From the NCBI GenBank assembly GCA_030039005.1, contig JASHQT010000340.1, positions 1 through 27,515 of the forward strand: a stretch of 27,515 bases of DNA. The letters run 5' to 3'. Every line of letters begins with the position of its first letter. The stretch's first letter is position 1. Under the pieces are notes generated by a model. It made no database searches. It had not been told where the DNA came from and worked only from the letters and a program-made list of their open reading frames with translations. This DNA comes from Bryobacteraceae bacterium (GTDB lineage Bacteria; Acidobacteriota; Terriglobia; Bryobacterales; Bryobacteraceae). The position numbers and the translations under genes are program-made. This document shows positions 1-6,911 of the stretch, one piece after another.

Positions 1-351
1 AACGCGCATGATGGCGGGCGCGCCGTAAGCTTTGCATTGCTCGCCGGCAGCGATGTCCTTTTCAGGATCCCACGCGTTTCCAACGCGTCGGCCTTCATTA
101 TTTAAAGGAATACTGGCAAAATCGCCACGGATGGGCGTCACCATGCGCCAGCGCCAGTCCTCGGTGACGACGGAGACCCAATATCCTGTAAAGTCAACGG
201 GAGCAGAGGCTTGGGCGGACTTTTGCGCCTGTGCGCCGATGGGCGGGCCGATTCCGGGAGGGGGTGGGAGACCCTGTGCCTGGGCCGGCGACATTTTTAG
301 GGCCAGGGCGCCTGCAACGAAAGCGAGGAGTGTGAGGGATCGGCGTGTCAT
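1..351 (-). CDS. Secreted GYW-type protein of unknown function (3' part cut by window edge)
   Basis: The reading frame starts at ATG 351-349 and stays open to the window edge, giving 117 residues without a stop. The N-terminus (MTRRSLTLLAFVAGALALKMSPAQA) looks like a signal peptide, followed by a Pro/Gly-rich linker (GLPPPPGIGPPIGAQAQ). The segment GYWVSVVTEDWRWRM then follows, and later AAGEQCKAYGAPAIMRV. I recognise this as an uncharacterised exported type seen beside DUF6152 genes in Acidobacteriota and some Proteobacteria; this is memory, not a search. Its start overlaps the stop of the upstream MBL gene in an ATGA arrangement (348-351), so it is probably translationally coupled as the last visible member of the operon. 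The function is unknown; the Trp/Cys-rich mature part suggests an extracytoplasmic protein. Confidence 0.75.
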   Translation of the reverse strand, partial: MTRRSLTLLAFVAGALALKMSPAQAQGLPPPPGIGPPIGAQAQKSAQASAPVDFTGYWVSVVTEDWRWRMVTPIRGDFASIPLNNEGRRVGNAWDPEKDIAAGEQCKAYGAPAIMRV

Positions 352-1310
352 CTACTTGCGCTCGGGCCCTTTCCCTGGGAGAGGCTCTTGTAGACGGCAT
401 CGATGAACTGGTCCGTGGTCCAGAAGCCGGTGGTGGCGCCGTATTGGGTGTCGTAATCGAGGGTGGGTTTGGCGGCCTTAATTTGGTCCAGCGTCATGCC
501 TTGCTTGATCATGGCCTGGAAGCGGTCGCGAATGATGGTGAGCATGTTGCGGTATTCCACCACGTCGGCTTCGTCGCAGAGCCGGCCGTGACCGGGGATG
601 ACCATGGTGCCACCTTCCTGGTATTTGGCGGGGACGGTGATATCGATGATTTTGTTCAGCGCCTCGATTTCGCCCTGCACGCTGCCGCCGCGCGCGAGAT
701 CGATGATGGGATAGCTTCCGGGCGTGAAGACGTCGCCGGTCGAGAGCACGTCGGACTTACGGAAGAACACCAAGCTGTCGCCGTCGGTGTGGGCGTTGGG
801 GACGTGGTACACGATGATGGCTTCGCCGTTGAAATAGAAATCCTTGGTGGGCTGGAAATATTCGTCGTTGGGCCAATCGGCTTCATTGACCTTGGGTTCG
901 CCCGGCGCGGGCGAAGTCATGCGGTTTAAGACGTTCGACTGCGCGACGATGCGCGGCGGACCGATGGATTCGCGTGTCATGCCCAGCTTGGCCATTGCGG
1001 CGTTACCGCCGGTGTGGTCCGTGTGGACGTGGGTGTTGACGATCCAGCGAATGGGGCCATCGGATAGCGTGCGGATTTCGGCCATGGCCTTGGGCGCGAG
1101 TTCGGCGAATCCGGTGTCGACGAGCATGACGCCGTCCTTGCCGGTTTGGACAGTGATGTTGCCGCCATCGCCGAAGATGACGTGGACGCTGCCTTGGGCG
1201 GGGGCGAGGGTGAGTTGGGGATTGGCGGTTGGCGATTGGCAGAAACAGGCACTTGCGAGAAAGAAAATGCCACACAAGAGTGTGTGGCCTACAGTGCGGA
1301 AGGGGGACAT
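348..1310 (-). CDS. Exported MBL-fold metallohydrolase, stand-alone
   Basis: This is a 320-residue protein with an N-terminal signal peptide (MSPFRTVGHTLLCGIFFLASACFC). The metallo-beta-lactamase metal ligands are all present: HVHTDH at residues 94-99, His173 in AHTDGD, Asp193 in TGD and His241 in PGHGRLCDE. A dinuclear metal hydrolase acting outside the cytoplasm is therefore likely, with unknown substrate. The frame is open upstream to 1466, but ATG 1310 begins a good signal peptide and overlaps the stop of the upstream gene as TAATG, so I chose it. The protein is closely similar to the C-terminal halves of the fused proteins at 2787-4670 and 7546-9345. A palindrome (1269-1288) lies in the signal-peptide codons and a G-rich repeat (1196-1245) just after them. 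Other MBL roles, such as lactonase or glyoxalase, cannot be told apart from sequence alone. Confidence 0.88.
   Translation of the reverse strand: MSPFRTVGHTLLCGIFFLASACFCQSPTANPQLTLAPAQGSVHVIFGDGGNITVQTGKDGVMLVDTGFAELAPKAMAEIRTLSDGPIRWIVNTHVHTDHTGGNAAMAKLGMTRESIGPPRIVAQSNVLNRMTSPAPGEPKVNEADWPNDEYFQPTKDFYFNGEAIIVYHVPNAHTDGDSLVFFRKSDVLSTGDVFTPGSYPIIDLARGGSVQGEIEALNKIIDITVPAKYQEGGTMVIPGHGRLCDEADVVEYRNMLTIIRDRFQAMIKQGMTLDQIKAAKPTLDYDTQYGATTGFWTTDQFIDAVYKSLSQGKGPSASR
1196..1245. repeat. G-rich ATTGG-type low-complexity repeat in the MBL gene
   Basis: The plus strand has four G-runs at 1196-1198, 1200-1204, 1208-1210 and 1217-1220, followed by alternating GATTGGC/GGTTGGC units to about 1245. It lies just after the signal-peptide codons and encodes PTANPQLTLAPAQG. 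The G-runs are on the template strand of the gene. Similar ATTGGGG-rich stretches occur at 4865-4888 and 5516-5615. Confidence 0.6.
1269..1288. repeat. Perfect palindrome inside signal-peptide codons of the MBL gene
   Basis: Arms GCCACACA and TGTGTGGC flank a four-base AGAG centre, so the arms are fully complementary over 8 bp. It occupies codons 8-14 of the MBL protein (GHTLLCG). Read on the minus strand, the core is CACAC-TCTT-GTGTG, close to the CACAC-TC-GTGTG core of the repeats at 2202 and 2283. Confidence 0.8.
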
Positions 1311-2272
1311 TATTTTGAGTTCACGGTGCAGTCGAACAGAGAGGTGCATTTGCAGTAGCGGGTGCAGTGATCGGGCGGATGGTATTCGTTCGCGATCTTC
1401 TTCCGATATTCCGGATACAATGTCTCGGCGCCGCCGCGCGTAGCTTCGTAGGGGAGGCCGTACCAATCGGCGAACTCATGCAGGAACGGATTCTTGCCGG
1501 GCAAATGATTGGGAACCGTGCCCTCCGGGCGCGGCACTTCCGGAGCGTACTCGCATCCGAAGATCCCGATGTTCTGGCCGGGATCGATGAACCAGTTGTC
1601 GCTGCGGACCAAAGGCTCGGTGAGGTACACCGGATCGTCGACCACGGTGATGATGGTCAGGTAGTCGCCGTGGCGCACCCAATGCTCGGTGAAAACGGCT
1701 TTGTCGCTGCGCGGTATGCCGTTGCGGCGCATGTAATTGGTCTTCAGGTGCGTGGTGGTAATGGTGAGCATGTTGCCATCCCAGACGCCAGTGGAAAAGC
1801 CCTGCCAGGTGTGCTCGGCCCAGGCGGGAGGATGCGGACGGCCGTCCATCCAAACGGTGCGCTCGCTGTCCCAAGCGAGCATGTGGGTGTGGAAGGCGAC
1901 CAGCTTTTGCGAAGTCTGGTCGATTTCGCGCCAGATTCGCAGATTGCCAAGGCCACGCATGGAATAATCGGCGCCATGGGGGCGGCACTGGTATTCGGGA
2001 ACAACCGAGATGCGATCGGCATCGTAGGTATCGCCGGCCATGCGGGCGGCCGCGTTGATGGGAAGCTCGGTATAGTCGCCGAGTTCGGGGCCCGGAAGGC
2101 GCTCGGGCCCGTCTTCGTGGTAGAGGGGCGACCATTCGCCAGTGAAATCCACCTGGGCGAACGCGGGGAGGGTAAGGAGGGCCGTGAAGAGAAGAAGAAG
2201 AGCGTTCACACGAGTGTGAACGCCACAGAGAAAGCTCCGCGCGATCCTACGGCGAGGTAGGGGATGGGTCAT
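1310..2272 (-). CDS. Exported GEW-domain protein, stand-alone partner of the MBL hydrolase
   Basis: This is a 320-residue protein. The N-terminus has an arginine-rich n-region, a repeat-encoded segment (FLCGVHTRVN), then a hydrophobic core ending LPAFAQ, consistent with a signal peptide of about 40 residues. The mature part carries the marks shared with the N-terminal halves of both fused proteins: GEWSPLYHED (45-54), ERLPGPEL, WMDGRPHPPA (141-150), HTWQGFSTG, TTTHLK, DPVYLTEPL and VPNHLPGKNPF. I do not recognise a catalytic motif. The tail is Cys-rich (Cys303, 307, 309, 315), unlike the fused copies, where this position runs into the linker. The start is uncertain: ATG 2272 has no clear Shine-Dalgarno sequence, and GTG 2209 inside the repeat would give a shorter signal peptide (MNALLLLFTALLTLPAFAQ). 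The stop overlaps the MBL start by one base. Confidence 0.8.
   Translation of the reverse strand: MTHPLPRRRIARSFLCGVHTRVNALLLLFTALLTLPAFAQVDFTGEWSPLYHEDGPERLPGPELGDYTELPINAAARMAGDTYDADRISVVPEYQCRPHGADYSMRGLGNLRIWREIDQTSQKLVAFHTHMLAWDSERTVWMDGRPHPPAWAEHTWQGFSTGVWDGNMLTITTTHLKTNYMRRNGIPRSDKAVFTEHWVRHGDYLTIITVVDDPVYLTEPLVRSDNWFIDPGQNIGIFGCEYAPEVPRPEGTVPNHLPGKNPFLHEFADWYGLPYEATRGGAETLYPEYRKKIANEYHPPDHCTRYCKCTSLFDCTVNSK
2200..2229. repeat. 30-bp palindromic repeat, copy A (within signal-peptide codons)
   Basis: A 30-bp sequence with 10-bp arms GCGTTCACAC / GTGTGAACGC around GA (2202-2223), followed by CACAGA. It is identical to copy B at 2281-2310. It lies in frame inside the signal-peptide region of the GEW-domain gene and encodes CGVHTRVNA. 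Confidence 0.9.
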
Positions 2273-2280
2273 GGCGAGCG

Positions 2281-2310
2281 GAGCGTTCACACGAGTGTGA
2301 ACGCCACAGA
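2281..2310. repeat. 30-bp palindromic repeat, copy B (intergenic)
   Basis: Identical to copy A over 30 bp, 81 bp away and in the same orientation. It sits between the DUF6152 stop (2319) and the GEW-domain start (2272). Transcribed, its 10-bp arms could form a hairpin between the two genes. No T-run follows, so it is not a canonical intrinsic terminator. Confidence 0.9.
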
Positions 2311-2318
2311 AACGACAG

Positions 2319-2711
2319 TTACTGGACGACGCCCTTCCAACTCCAGCCGTCGGAGGGACGCGTGATGCTCTGCATGCGGATGCGATGGTCGTCCGGATTG
2401 CGGCCCGGATTGCCCTTAATGACGACCTCATCGCCCGGCTTGAGCGTTTCGCGCGTAACGCCATCGCGGCTCAATTGGCCACCGGCGCCCCATTCGACTG
2501 CCCAGGTCTGCATCACGCCCTTGTCATCCGGGGCTTCGACGTGCACGAAAGAATGGGGATTGCGGTACAGGAACTGCACAAGCTTGCCTTGAATCGTGAT
2601 GGTCTGATCCTCGAAATAGGTGGCCGCAAACGAGTGATGCGCAAAGACATTCACTTGCGTGCTCATCATGGTAGCCGCAGCGACAACCAAGAACAACAGT
2701 GTTCGTTTCAT
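2319..2711 (-). CDS. DUF6152 family exported protein
   Basis: This is a 130-residue protein. The signal peptide MKRTLLFLVVAAATMMSTQVNVFA ends immediately before HHSFAATYFED, the typical start of mature DUF6152 proteins. ITIQGKLVQFLYRNPHSFVHVEA, WAVEWGAGGQL and KPGDEVVIKGNPGRNPDDHRIRM follow in the family order. The fold is probably a small OB-like beta barrel with a conserved N-terminal His pair that could bind metal; that is inference. ATG 2711 was chosen over the open frame to 2777 because AAGGA lies just upstream on the minus strand and the signal peptide starts here. It is transcribed after the fused GEW-MBL gene (75 bp downstream of its stop) and before the GEW-domain gene. The function is unknown; the family is often found beside exported proteins like those here. 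Confidence 0.88.
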   Translation of the reverse strand: MKRTLLFLVVAAATMMSTQVNVFAHHSFAATYFEDQTITIQGKLVQFLYRNPHSFVHVEAPDDKGVMQTWAVEWGAGGQLSRDGVTRETLKPGDEVVIKGNPGRNPDDHRIRMQSITRPSDGWSWKGVVQ

Positions 2712-2786
2712 TTTGTTTCCTTTGGGGTTTTGTTCCCGACTAAACTTTATAATATACCGTAACTTGCAAAGCTGCATGCAGGCCGA

Positions 2787-4670
2787 TTACTTGCCTCCCA
2801 GACTCTTATATACGGCCGCCACGAACTCATTGGTCGTATTGAAGCCTTTATCCGCGCCGTACCGGGCATCGTAATCCATGGTGGGCCGAGCCGCCTGAAT
2901 CTGTTCCAGCGTCATGCCCTTCTTGATATCCGCCTGGATGCGATCACGAATGATAGTTACCATATCACGATATTCGATCAATTCCCAACGGTCACACAAG
3001 CGGCCGTGGCCGGGGATGATGTAGGTGCCGCCCTCCTCGTCGTGTTTGGAGATGGCCATGTCGAGCAGGTGGTTCAGAGCGTTCAGTTCTCCCTGGATGC
3101 TGCCGCCGCGCGCGATATCGATGAATGGATAGCCGGTAGTGACGAAGATGTCGCCGGTGGCGATGACGTCAGAGTGGCGAAAGTACACCACGCTATCGCC
3201 GTCGGTGTGGGCGGCCTTCTCATGCGTGATTTCGATCGACTCGCCGTTGAACCATAGCGTCTTGCGATCGCCCAGGAACGTGTCGGTGGGCCAGGACTCG
3301 GCCGGCGCGGCGGGCTGATTGCCATCGGCCATGCTCATGCGATCGAGCACGGCCTGGTGCGCGATGATGGCAGCGCCTTTGGAAGCGTCCGAGATGTCGC
3401 CGGTGACATTGGCGCCAGTGATGGTGACGCCCGCCGCGCGCAGCTTTAGGTTCCCGCCGGTGTGGTCGGGATGTACGTGCGTGTTGATGATGTATTGCAG
3501 CGGCTTGCCGGGTGCGAGCGTATGGATGGCGTCGATGACTTTGTCCGCGGTTGCGGCGAGACCCGTGTCCACGATCAGAACCCCCATGTCGCCGACTTGC
3601 ACGGCGATGTTTCCACCGGCGCCGACCAGCATGTACACATTGTCCTGCACCGGAAGAACGTGGACTTCGCCATCGGCGGGATTGGGATTCTGCGCCATGT
3701 TCTTGGTGGGCATGGGCACGATCTCGTCCTTGGCGAAGACGTTGCTGGGCGTAGGTGGCGGGTTCTCGATGACTTTTTTGAATTCCGGATACATCGTCTC
3801 CGGACCGCCCAGAGCCGCGATCAACGGGAGGTGGTACATGTGCGCGTATTCGTCAATGAATGGGTTCTGGCCAGGCAGGTAGTTGGGCACCGCGCCCTTC
3901 GGCCGGCCTTCCACTTCTTCCACTTCTTCGCACGGGTAGAGCCAGTTGCCACCGGCATTGGTGTTGAAGGTGAAGTCCTGGGTTTTGATGAGCGGCTCGG
4001 TGAGATAGACCGGATCGGTGACGATGCTGACGTGGGTCAAGTGATCGCCATGGCGGATGAAGTGCTCTACCAGCGTGGCCTGGTCACTTTCCGGAAGCCC
4101 GTCGCGCCGCACCCAGCCCTGCTTGATGTGCGTGGTGTAGACGGTGAGGACGTTGCCTTCCCATTTGCCGGTGGAGAAGCCCATCCAGGTGTGCGCGGCC
4201 CAGGCGGGAGGATGCGGGCGTCCGTCCATCCAAATGGTGCGCGTCTGCTCATACGTGCTGATGTAGTTTTTGATCGCGATGATTTTCTGGGATTGCGGGT
4301 CCTTTTCGTCCCAGAAGCGCATTTGCAGCGGGCCGCGATAGATGTAGGGCGCGACGTGCACCTGGCACTGATGTTCGGGCATGGTGAGCCGCGAGGAGTT
4401 CCAGCTTTCGGCCCACAGGCGCGAGCCTTCGGTGATGGGAAGGCCCGAGTAATTGACCAGCTCCGGACCGGGAATGCGCTCGAGAAAATCTTCGTGCAGG
4501 AGGGGATTCCAAGTGCCGGACAGGTCCACGCCCACGTCAGGAACGAATTGTCCCACCACGGCCTGGCCATAGGCGCTGAGGCCTACGAGGGCTGCCAGTG
4601 GCAGCAGGACTTTTGAACGAAATGCGGAACAGGTCATGGAACTAAACGGGGTTCGGCAGAAACTGCCCAT
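2787..4670 (-). CDS. Exported two-domain protein: GEW domain fused to MBL metallohydrolase (copy 1)
   Basis: This is a 627-residue protein. Residues 1-35 form a signal peptide (hydrophobic VLLPLAALVGLSAYG). Residues about 50-300 match the stand-alone GEW-domain protein at 1310-2272 (GTWNPLLHED, IWMDGRPHPPA, TTHIKQGW, DPVYLTEPL, VPNYLPGQNPF). A Pro-rich linker spans about 303-335. Residues about 336-627 match the MBL protein at 348-1310 with full ligands: HVHPDH 398-403, His488, Asp507, His555. The frame runs open to 4790, but ATG 4670 follows a GGAGAG ribosome site with 4-base spacing and begins a signal peptide; ATG 4637 lacks such a site. It is the first gene of the minus-strand run and is divergent from the gene at 4836. 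The substrate is unknown. Confidence 0.88.
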   Translation of the reverse strand: MGSFCRTPFSSMTCSAFRSKVLLPLAALVGLSAYGQAVVGQFVPDVGVDLSGTWNPLLHEDFLERIPGPELVNYSGLPITEGSRLWAESWNSSRLTMPEHQCQVHVAPYIYRGPLQMRFWDEKDPQSQKIIAIKNYISTYEQTRTIWMDGRPHPPAWAAHTWMGFSTGKWEGNVLTVYTTHIKQGWVRRDGLPESDQATLVEHFIRHGDHLTHVSIVTDPVYLTEPLIKTQDFTFNTNAGGNWLYPCEEVEEVEGRPKGAVPNYLPGQNPFIDEYAHMYHLPLIAALGGPETMYPEFKKVIENPPPTPSNVFAKDEIVPMPTKNMAQNPNPADGEVHVLPVQDNVYMLVGAGGNIAVQVGDMGVLIVDTGLAATADKVIDAIHTLAPGKPLQYIINTHVHPDHTGGNLKLRAAGVTITGANVTGDISDASKGAAIIAHQAVLDRMSMADGNQPAAPAESWPTDTFLGDRKTLWFNGESIEITHEKAAHTDGDSVVYFRHSDVIATGDIFVTTGYPFIDIARGGSIQGELNALNHLLDMAISKHDEEGGTYIIPGHGRLCDRWELIEYRDMVTIIRDRIQADIKKGMTLEQIQAARPTMDYDARYGADKGFNTTNEFVAAVYKSLGGK

Positions 4671-4835
4671 CTCACTCTCCTCAAAAACGTAAAACGACGT
4701 ACATCGGGGCTTTGGACGCGTGTATGCAATAGACTTGGCGTTTGGAGCGCGGTGCAAGTTACGCGCGCGCCGGATGCGATCCATCACCAAAAGTAATATT
4801 AACCCTTTTGCTATGCTACGGGGCTGGAGGTGGGG
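4671..4835. promoter_or_regulatory. Divergent intergenic region
   Basis: This 165-bp spacer separates the minus-strand run from the plus-strand cluster and should hold promoters for both. I see ribosome sites at both ends (GGAGAG read on the minus strand at 4675-4680; GGAGG at 4826-4830). A TATGCT at 4812-4817 is a possible plus-strand -10 but has no convincing -35 partner. TTGCAC read on the minus strand near 4750 is a weak -35 candidate. No operator-like palindrome stood out. Confidence 0.4.
4826..4830 (+). promoter_or_regulatory. Ribosome binding site deciding the start at 4836
   Basis: GGAGG sits five bases before ATG 4836. An in-frame GTG at 4830 overlaps this site and is therefore unlikely to be the start. 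Confidence 0.75.
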
Positions 4836-5516
4836 ATGAACGCGCTTGTGTTACGACTCGTGCTGGGGTTGGGGATTGGGGCCTGGGGACTTGGCACACT
4901 CGTGGTTGCTCAGGAGCCTGCGGGGTTACCGAAGGATATCGATTCGAAATCGTATTCTCGGCTTCCGGTGCTGAAGCGGAGCGATATGAAGACCGACGAG
5001 GACAAGCGCATCTACGACATGCTGGCGGGAGACGAAGGCAAGACGGTGACGCCGACTGGTCCGGCAGCGATCTCGCTCTACAGTCCCAAGGTGGCCGAAG
5101 CCATCCAAATGCTGAATCAATACCTGCGCTTTCAGGGCTTGCTGAAGCCGCGCGATTACGAAGTGGCGATTCTGGTGGCGGCGCGGGAGTTCGATCAACA
5201 GTACGAATGGAGCGGACATGAAACGGCGGCGCGGCGCGCCGGGGTGCCGGATGCGGTGATCGAGGCGATCAAGCACAACCAGCCGGCGAAGGGATTCTCC
5301 GATCGCGACACGCTGATCGTGACTTTCGCGCGCGATTCGTTCCATGGGCATAGGATCGGTCCGGAGCTGTATGCGAAAAGCGTCGAGACGTTCGGTACGC
5401 AAGGGACGCTGGAGCTGGCGACCATTATCGGGGACTACGCGATGGCGGCGGTGATGCTGAACGCCGAGGACCAGCACGTGCCGCCGGACCGGCCGTCGAC
5501 ATTGCCGGTGAAGTAG
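4836..5516 (+). CDS. Exported carboxymuconolactone decarboxylase (CMD)-like protein
   Basis: This is a 226-residue protein. The N-terminus MNALVLRLVLGLGIGAWGLGTLVVAQ looks like a signal peptide. The CMD-type core is in the C-terminal half: VAILVAAREFDQQYEWSGHETAARRAGVPDAVIEAI, followed by a helical segment (LIVTFARDSF, LATIIGDYAMAAVML). It has the Glu-Trp-x-x-His pattern of CMD relatives but no CxxC, so it is not an AhpD-type thiol peroxidase reductase. Known CMD enzymes decarboxylate gamma-carboxymuconolactone in the cytoplasm; an exported relative in this setting probably does something else. The start was chosen by the GGAGG site. The signal-peptide codons hold a four-tract G-quadruplex motif (4865-4888) and a degenerate piece of the palindrome family (4895-4904). 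Confidence 0.82.
   Translation: MNALVLRLVLGLGIGAWGLGTLVVAQEPAGLPKDIDSKSYSRLPVLKRSDMKTDEDKRIYDMLAGDEGKTVTPTGPAAISLYSPKVAEAIQMLNQYLRFQGLLKPRDYEVAILVAAREFDQQYEWSGHETAARRAGVPDAVIEAIKHNQPAKGFSDRDTLIVTFARDSFHGHRIGPELYAKSVETFGTQGTLELATIIGDYAMAAVMLNAEDQHVPPDRPSTLPVK
4865..4888 (+). other. G-quadruplex motif in coding strand just after a start codon
   Basis: Four GGGG tracts at 4865-4868, 4871-4874, 4878-4881 and 4885-4888 are separated by loops TT, ATT and CCT. This meets the strict four-tract, short-loop pattern. It is on the coding strand, so the mRNA carries it 30 bases after the A of ATG 4836. Folding is predicted, not shown. Confidence 0.7.
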
Positions 5517-5615
5517 CTCGCCTGCGGCTCGCGCGATTGGCGCGGGCTCGCCTGGGGCTCACGCGATTGGAGAAAGGCCTCGCATTCGCTCGGCGGGATT
5601 GGGGACCTGGCACGC
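5516..5615. repeat. Two-unit 30-bp tandem repeat followed by ATTGGGG-type sequence
   Basis: Two 30-bp units (5516-5545 and 5546-5575) share GCTCGCCTG-GGCTC-CGCGATTGG with a few substitutions. After them comes GGGATTGGGGACCTGGCACGC (about 5598-5618), which resembles the G-rich stretch at 4871-4899. The first unit begins at the last base of the CMD stop codon. The spacer to 5663 holds no other recognisable element. Confidence 0.75.
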
Positions 5616-5663
5616 TGGACGCGAGCCGGAGTCTTCGAGTGACCCCGGCGATAATGAGGTTAG

Positions 5664-6866
5664 ATGCGACGCTCGGGACACGCTGATCTTCCGCTGCACG
5701 GTGGACGGGTGCCGGGGTGGCTGGCCGAGCGCATGACGCGGCTGGGAACGGCGATCAGCGAAAGCATCTTGCTGCACTATGGACCTTCGGAATTGCTTTC
5801 GCGGTTGAGCGATCCGTTCTGGTTCCAGGCGCTCGGTTCGGTGATGGGCATGGACTGGCATTCGTCCGGCATTACTACCTCCGTGATCGGGGCGCTCAAG
5901 CGCGGGCTGAATCCGCGTGCGCAGGAGCTCGGAATTTTCATTTGTGGAGGGCGAGGGAGACACTCGCGCAGGACGCCCGATGAGCTGCGGGCGGTGGCGG
6001 AGACAACCGGCCTGGATGGCGAAGCGCTGGCGCGCACCAGCCGATTGACGGCGCGCATCGACAACAACGCCATCGCTGACGGGTTTCAGATCTACCTGCA
6101 CGCCTTCGTGCTGACGGCGGGCGGCGAATGGGCGGTGATCCAGCAAGGGCTGAACGATGACGTGGGGTTCGCGCGACGTTATCACTGGCATTCGGCGACG
6201 GTCCGCGATTTCACGTGCTCACCGCACACGGCGATCGAAGGCGCGCCGCAGGGCGAAATCATGAACCTGGTGGATGCAGCCGCGCATCCGGCGCAGAGCG
6301 CGCTGGTCGAGATCAGCCATCAGCCGCCTGAGATCACGATTCGGGATCTGCAACTCGCGATGCCTGAGCATCACGATGTGCGTGCGGAAAACGTCGATCT
6401 GAAGCGGCTGGGCGCGGTGTTGGCAGTGGCGTACGAACGCGACCTGCATGATTTCGCGGAGTTGCTGTTGGTAGAGAAGCTGGGACCGCGCACGCTGCAG
6501 TCGCTCGCGCTGATCGCCGAAGTGGTCCACGGGACGCCGGTGCGTTTTTCGGATCCGGCGCGCTTTTCGTTCGCGCACGGCGGCAAGGATGGGCATCCGT
6601 TCCCTGTACCCCTCAAAACATACGACGCTTCGTTGAATGTGCTGCGCTCGGCGCTCGATTCGGCGAAGGCCGGCGATCGCGAGAAGCTGGACGGCATGCG
6701 GCGGCTGGACCAGTTCGTGCGAGCGGTAGGGGAACGGCGGCAGCCCGAAGCCGATTTCGATGCCGTCATCCGTCATGAACGCGCCATTTCGCGAGAACTG
6801 GGCGGGCGGACAGTGTTCGATGACAAGCGGGTTGCGAAGTCGCGGCAGCTCGACCTCTTCTTCTAA
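5664..6866 (+). CDS. DUF763 domain-containing protein
   Basis: This is a 400-residue cytoplasmic protein without signal peptide or membrane segments. It is recognisable as DUF763 from its N-terminus: RRSGHADLPLHGGRVPGWL, LSDPFWFQALGSVMGMDWHSSGITTSV and GALKRGLNP. The conserved block around residues 45-80 and the later HWHSATVRDFTCSPHTAI and NLVDAAA segments also fit. The length is near that of archaeal and bacterial homologues. The family has no established biochemical function that I know of. ATG 5664 is preceded by TGAGGT at about 5655-5660. Forty-five bases downstream is a DUF892 gene, which may be co-transcribed. The charged C-terminal stretch (RHERAISRELGG...KSRQLDLFF) ends QLDLFF, which resembles a beta-clamp-binding peptide; that resemblance is only suggestive. 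Confidence 0.9.
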   Translation: MRRSGHADLPLHGGRVPGWLAERMTRLGTAISESILLHYGPSELLSRLSDPFWFQALGSVMGMDWHSSGITTSVIGALKRGLNPRAQELGIFICGGRGRHSRRTPDELRAVAETTGLDGEALARTSRLTARIDNNAIADGFQIYLHAFVLTAGGEWAVIQQGLNDDVGFARRYHWHSATVRDFTCSPHTAIEGAPQGEIMNLVDAAAHPAQSALVEISHQPPEITIRDLQLAMPEHHDVRAENVDLKRLGAVLAVAYERDLHDFAELLLVEKLGPRTLQSLALIAEVVHGTPVRFSDPARFSFAHGGKDGHPFPVPLKTYDASLNVLRSALDSAKAGDREKLDGMRRLDQFVRAVGERRQPEADFDAVIRHERAISRELGGRTVFDDKRVAKSRQLDLFF

Positions 6867-6911
6867 GCGAAACCTCCCCCGCGACTCCGAGTCCAACCGC
6901 AAGGAGCAATC

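Noticed and set aside
241..268. Possible G-quadruplex in the first gene
   Set aside because: One loop is eight bases and the G-runs follow from proline/glycine codons on the other strand; it is weaker than 4865-4888.
2712..2786. AT-rich spacer with TATATTATAAAG as a promoter for the DUF6152 gene
   Set aside because: A -10-like string exists, but the only TTGCAA upstream is too close for a -35, so I could not support a promoter call.
3462..4616. A 384-codon plus-strand frame opposite the first fused gene
   Set aside because: It has the same shadow character and no motif; the minus strand holds the real gene.
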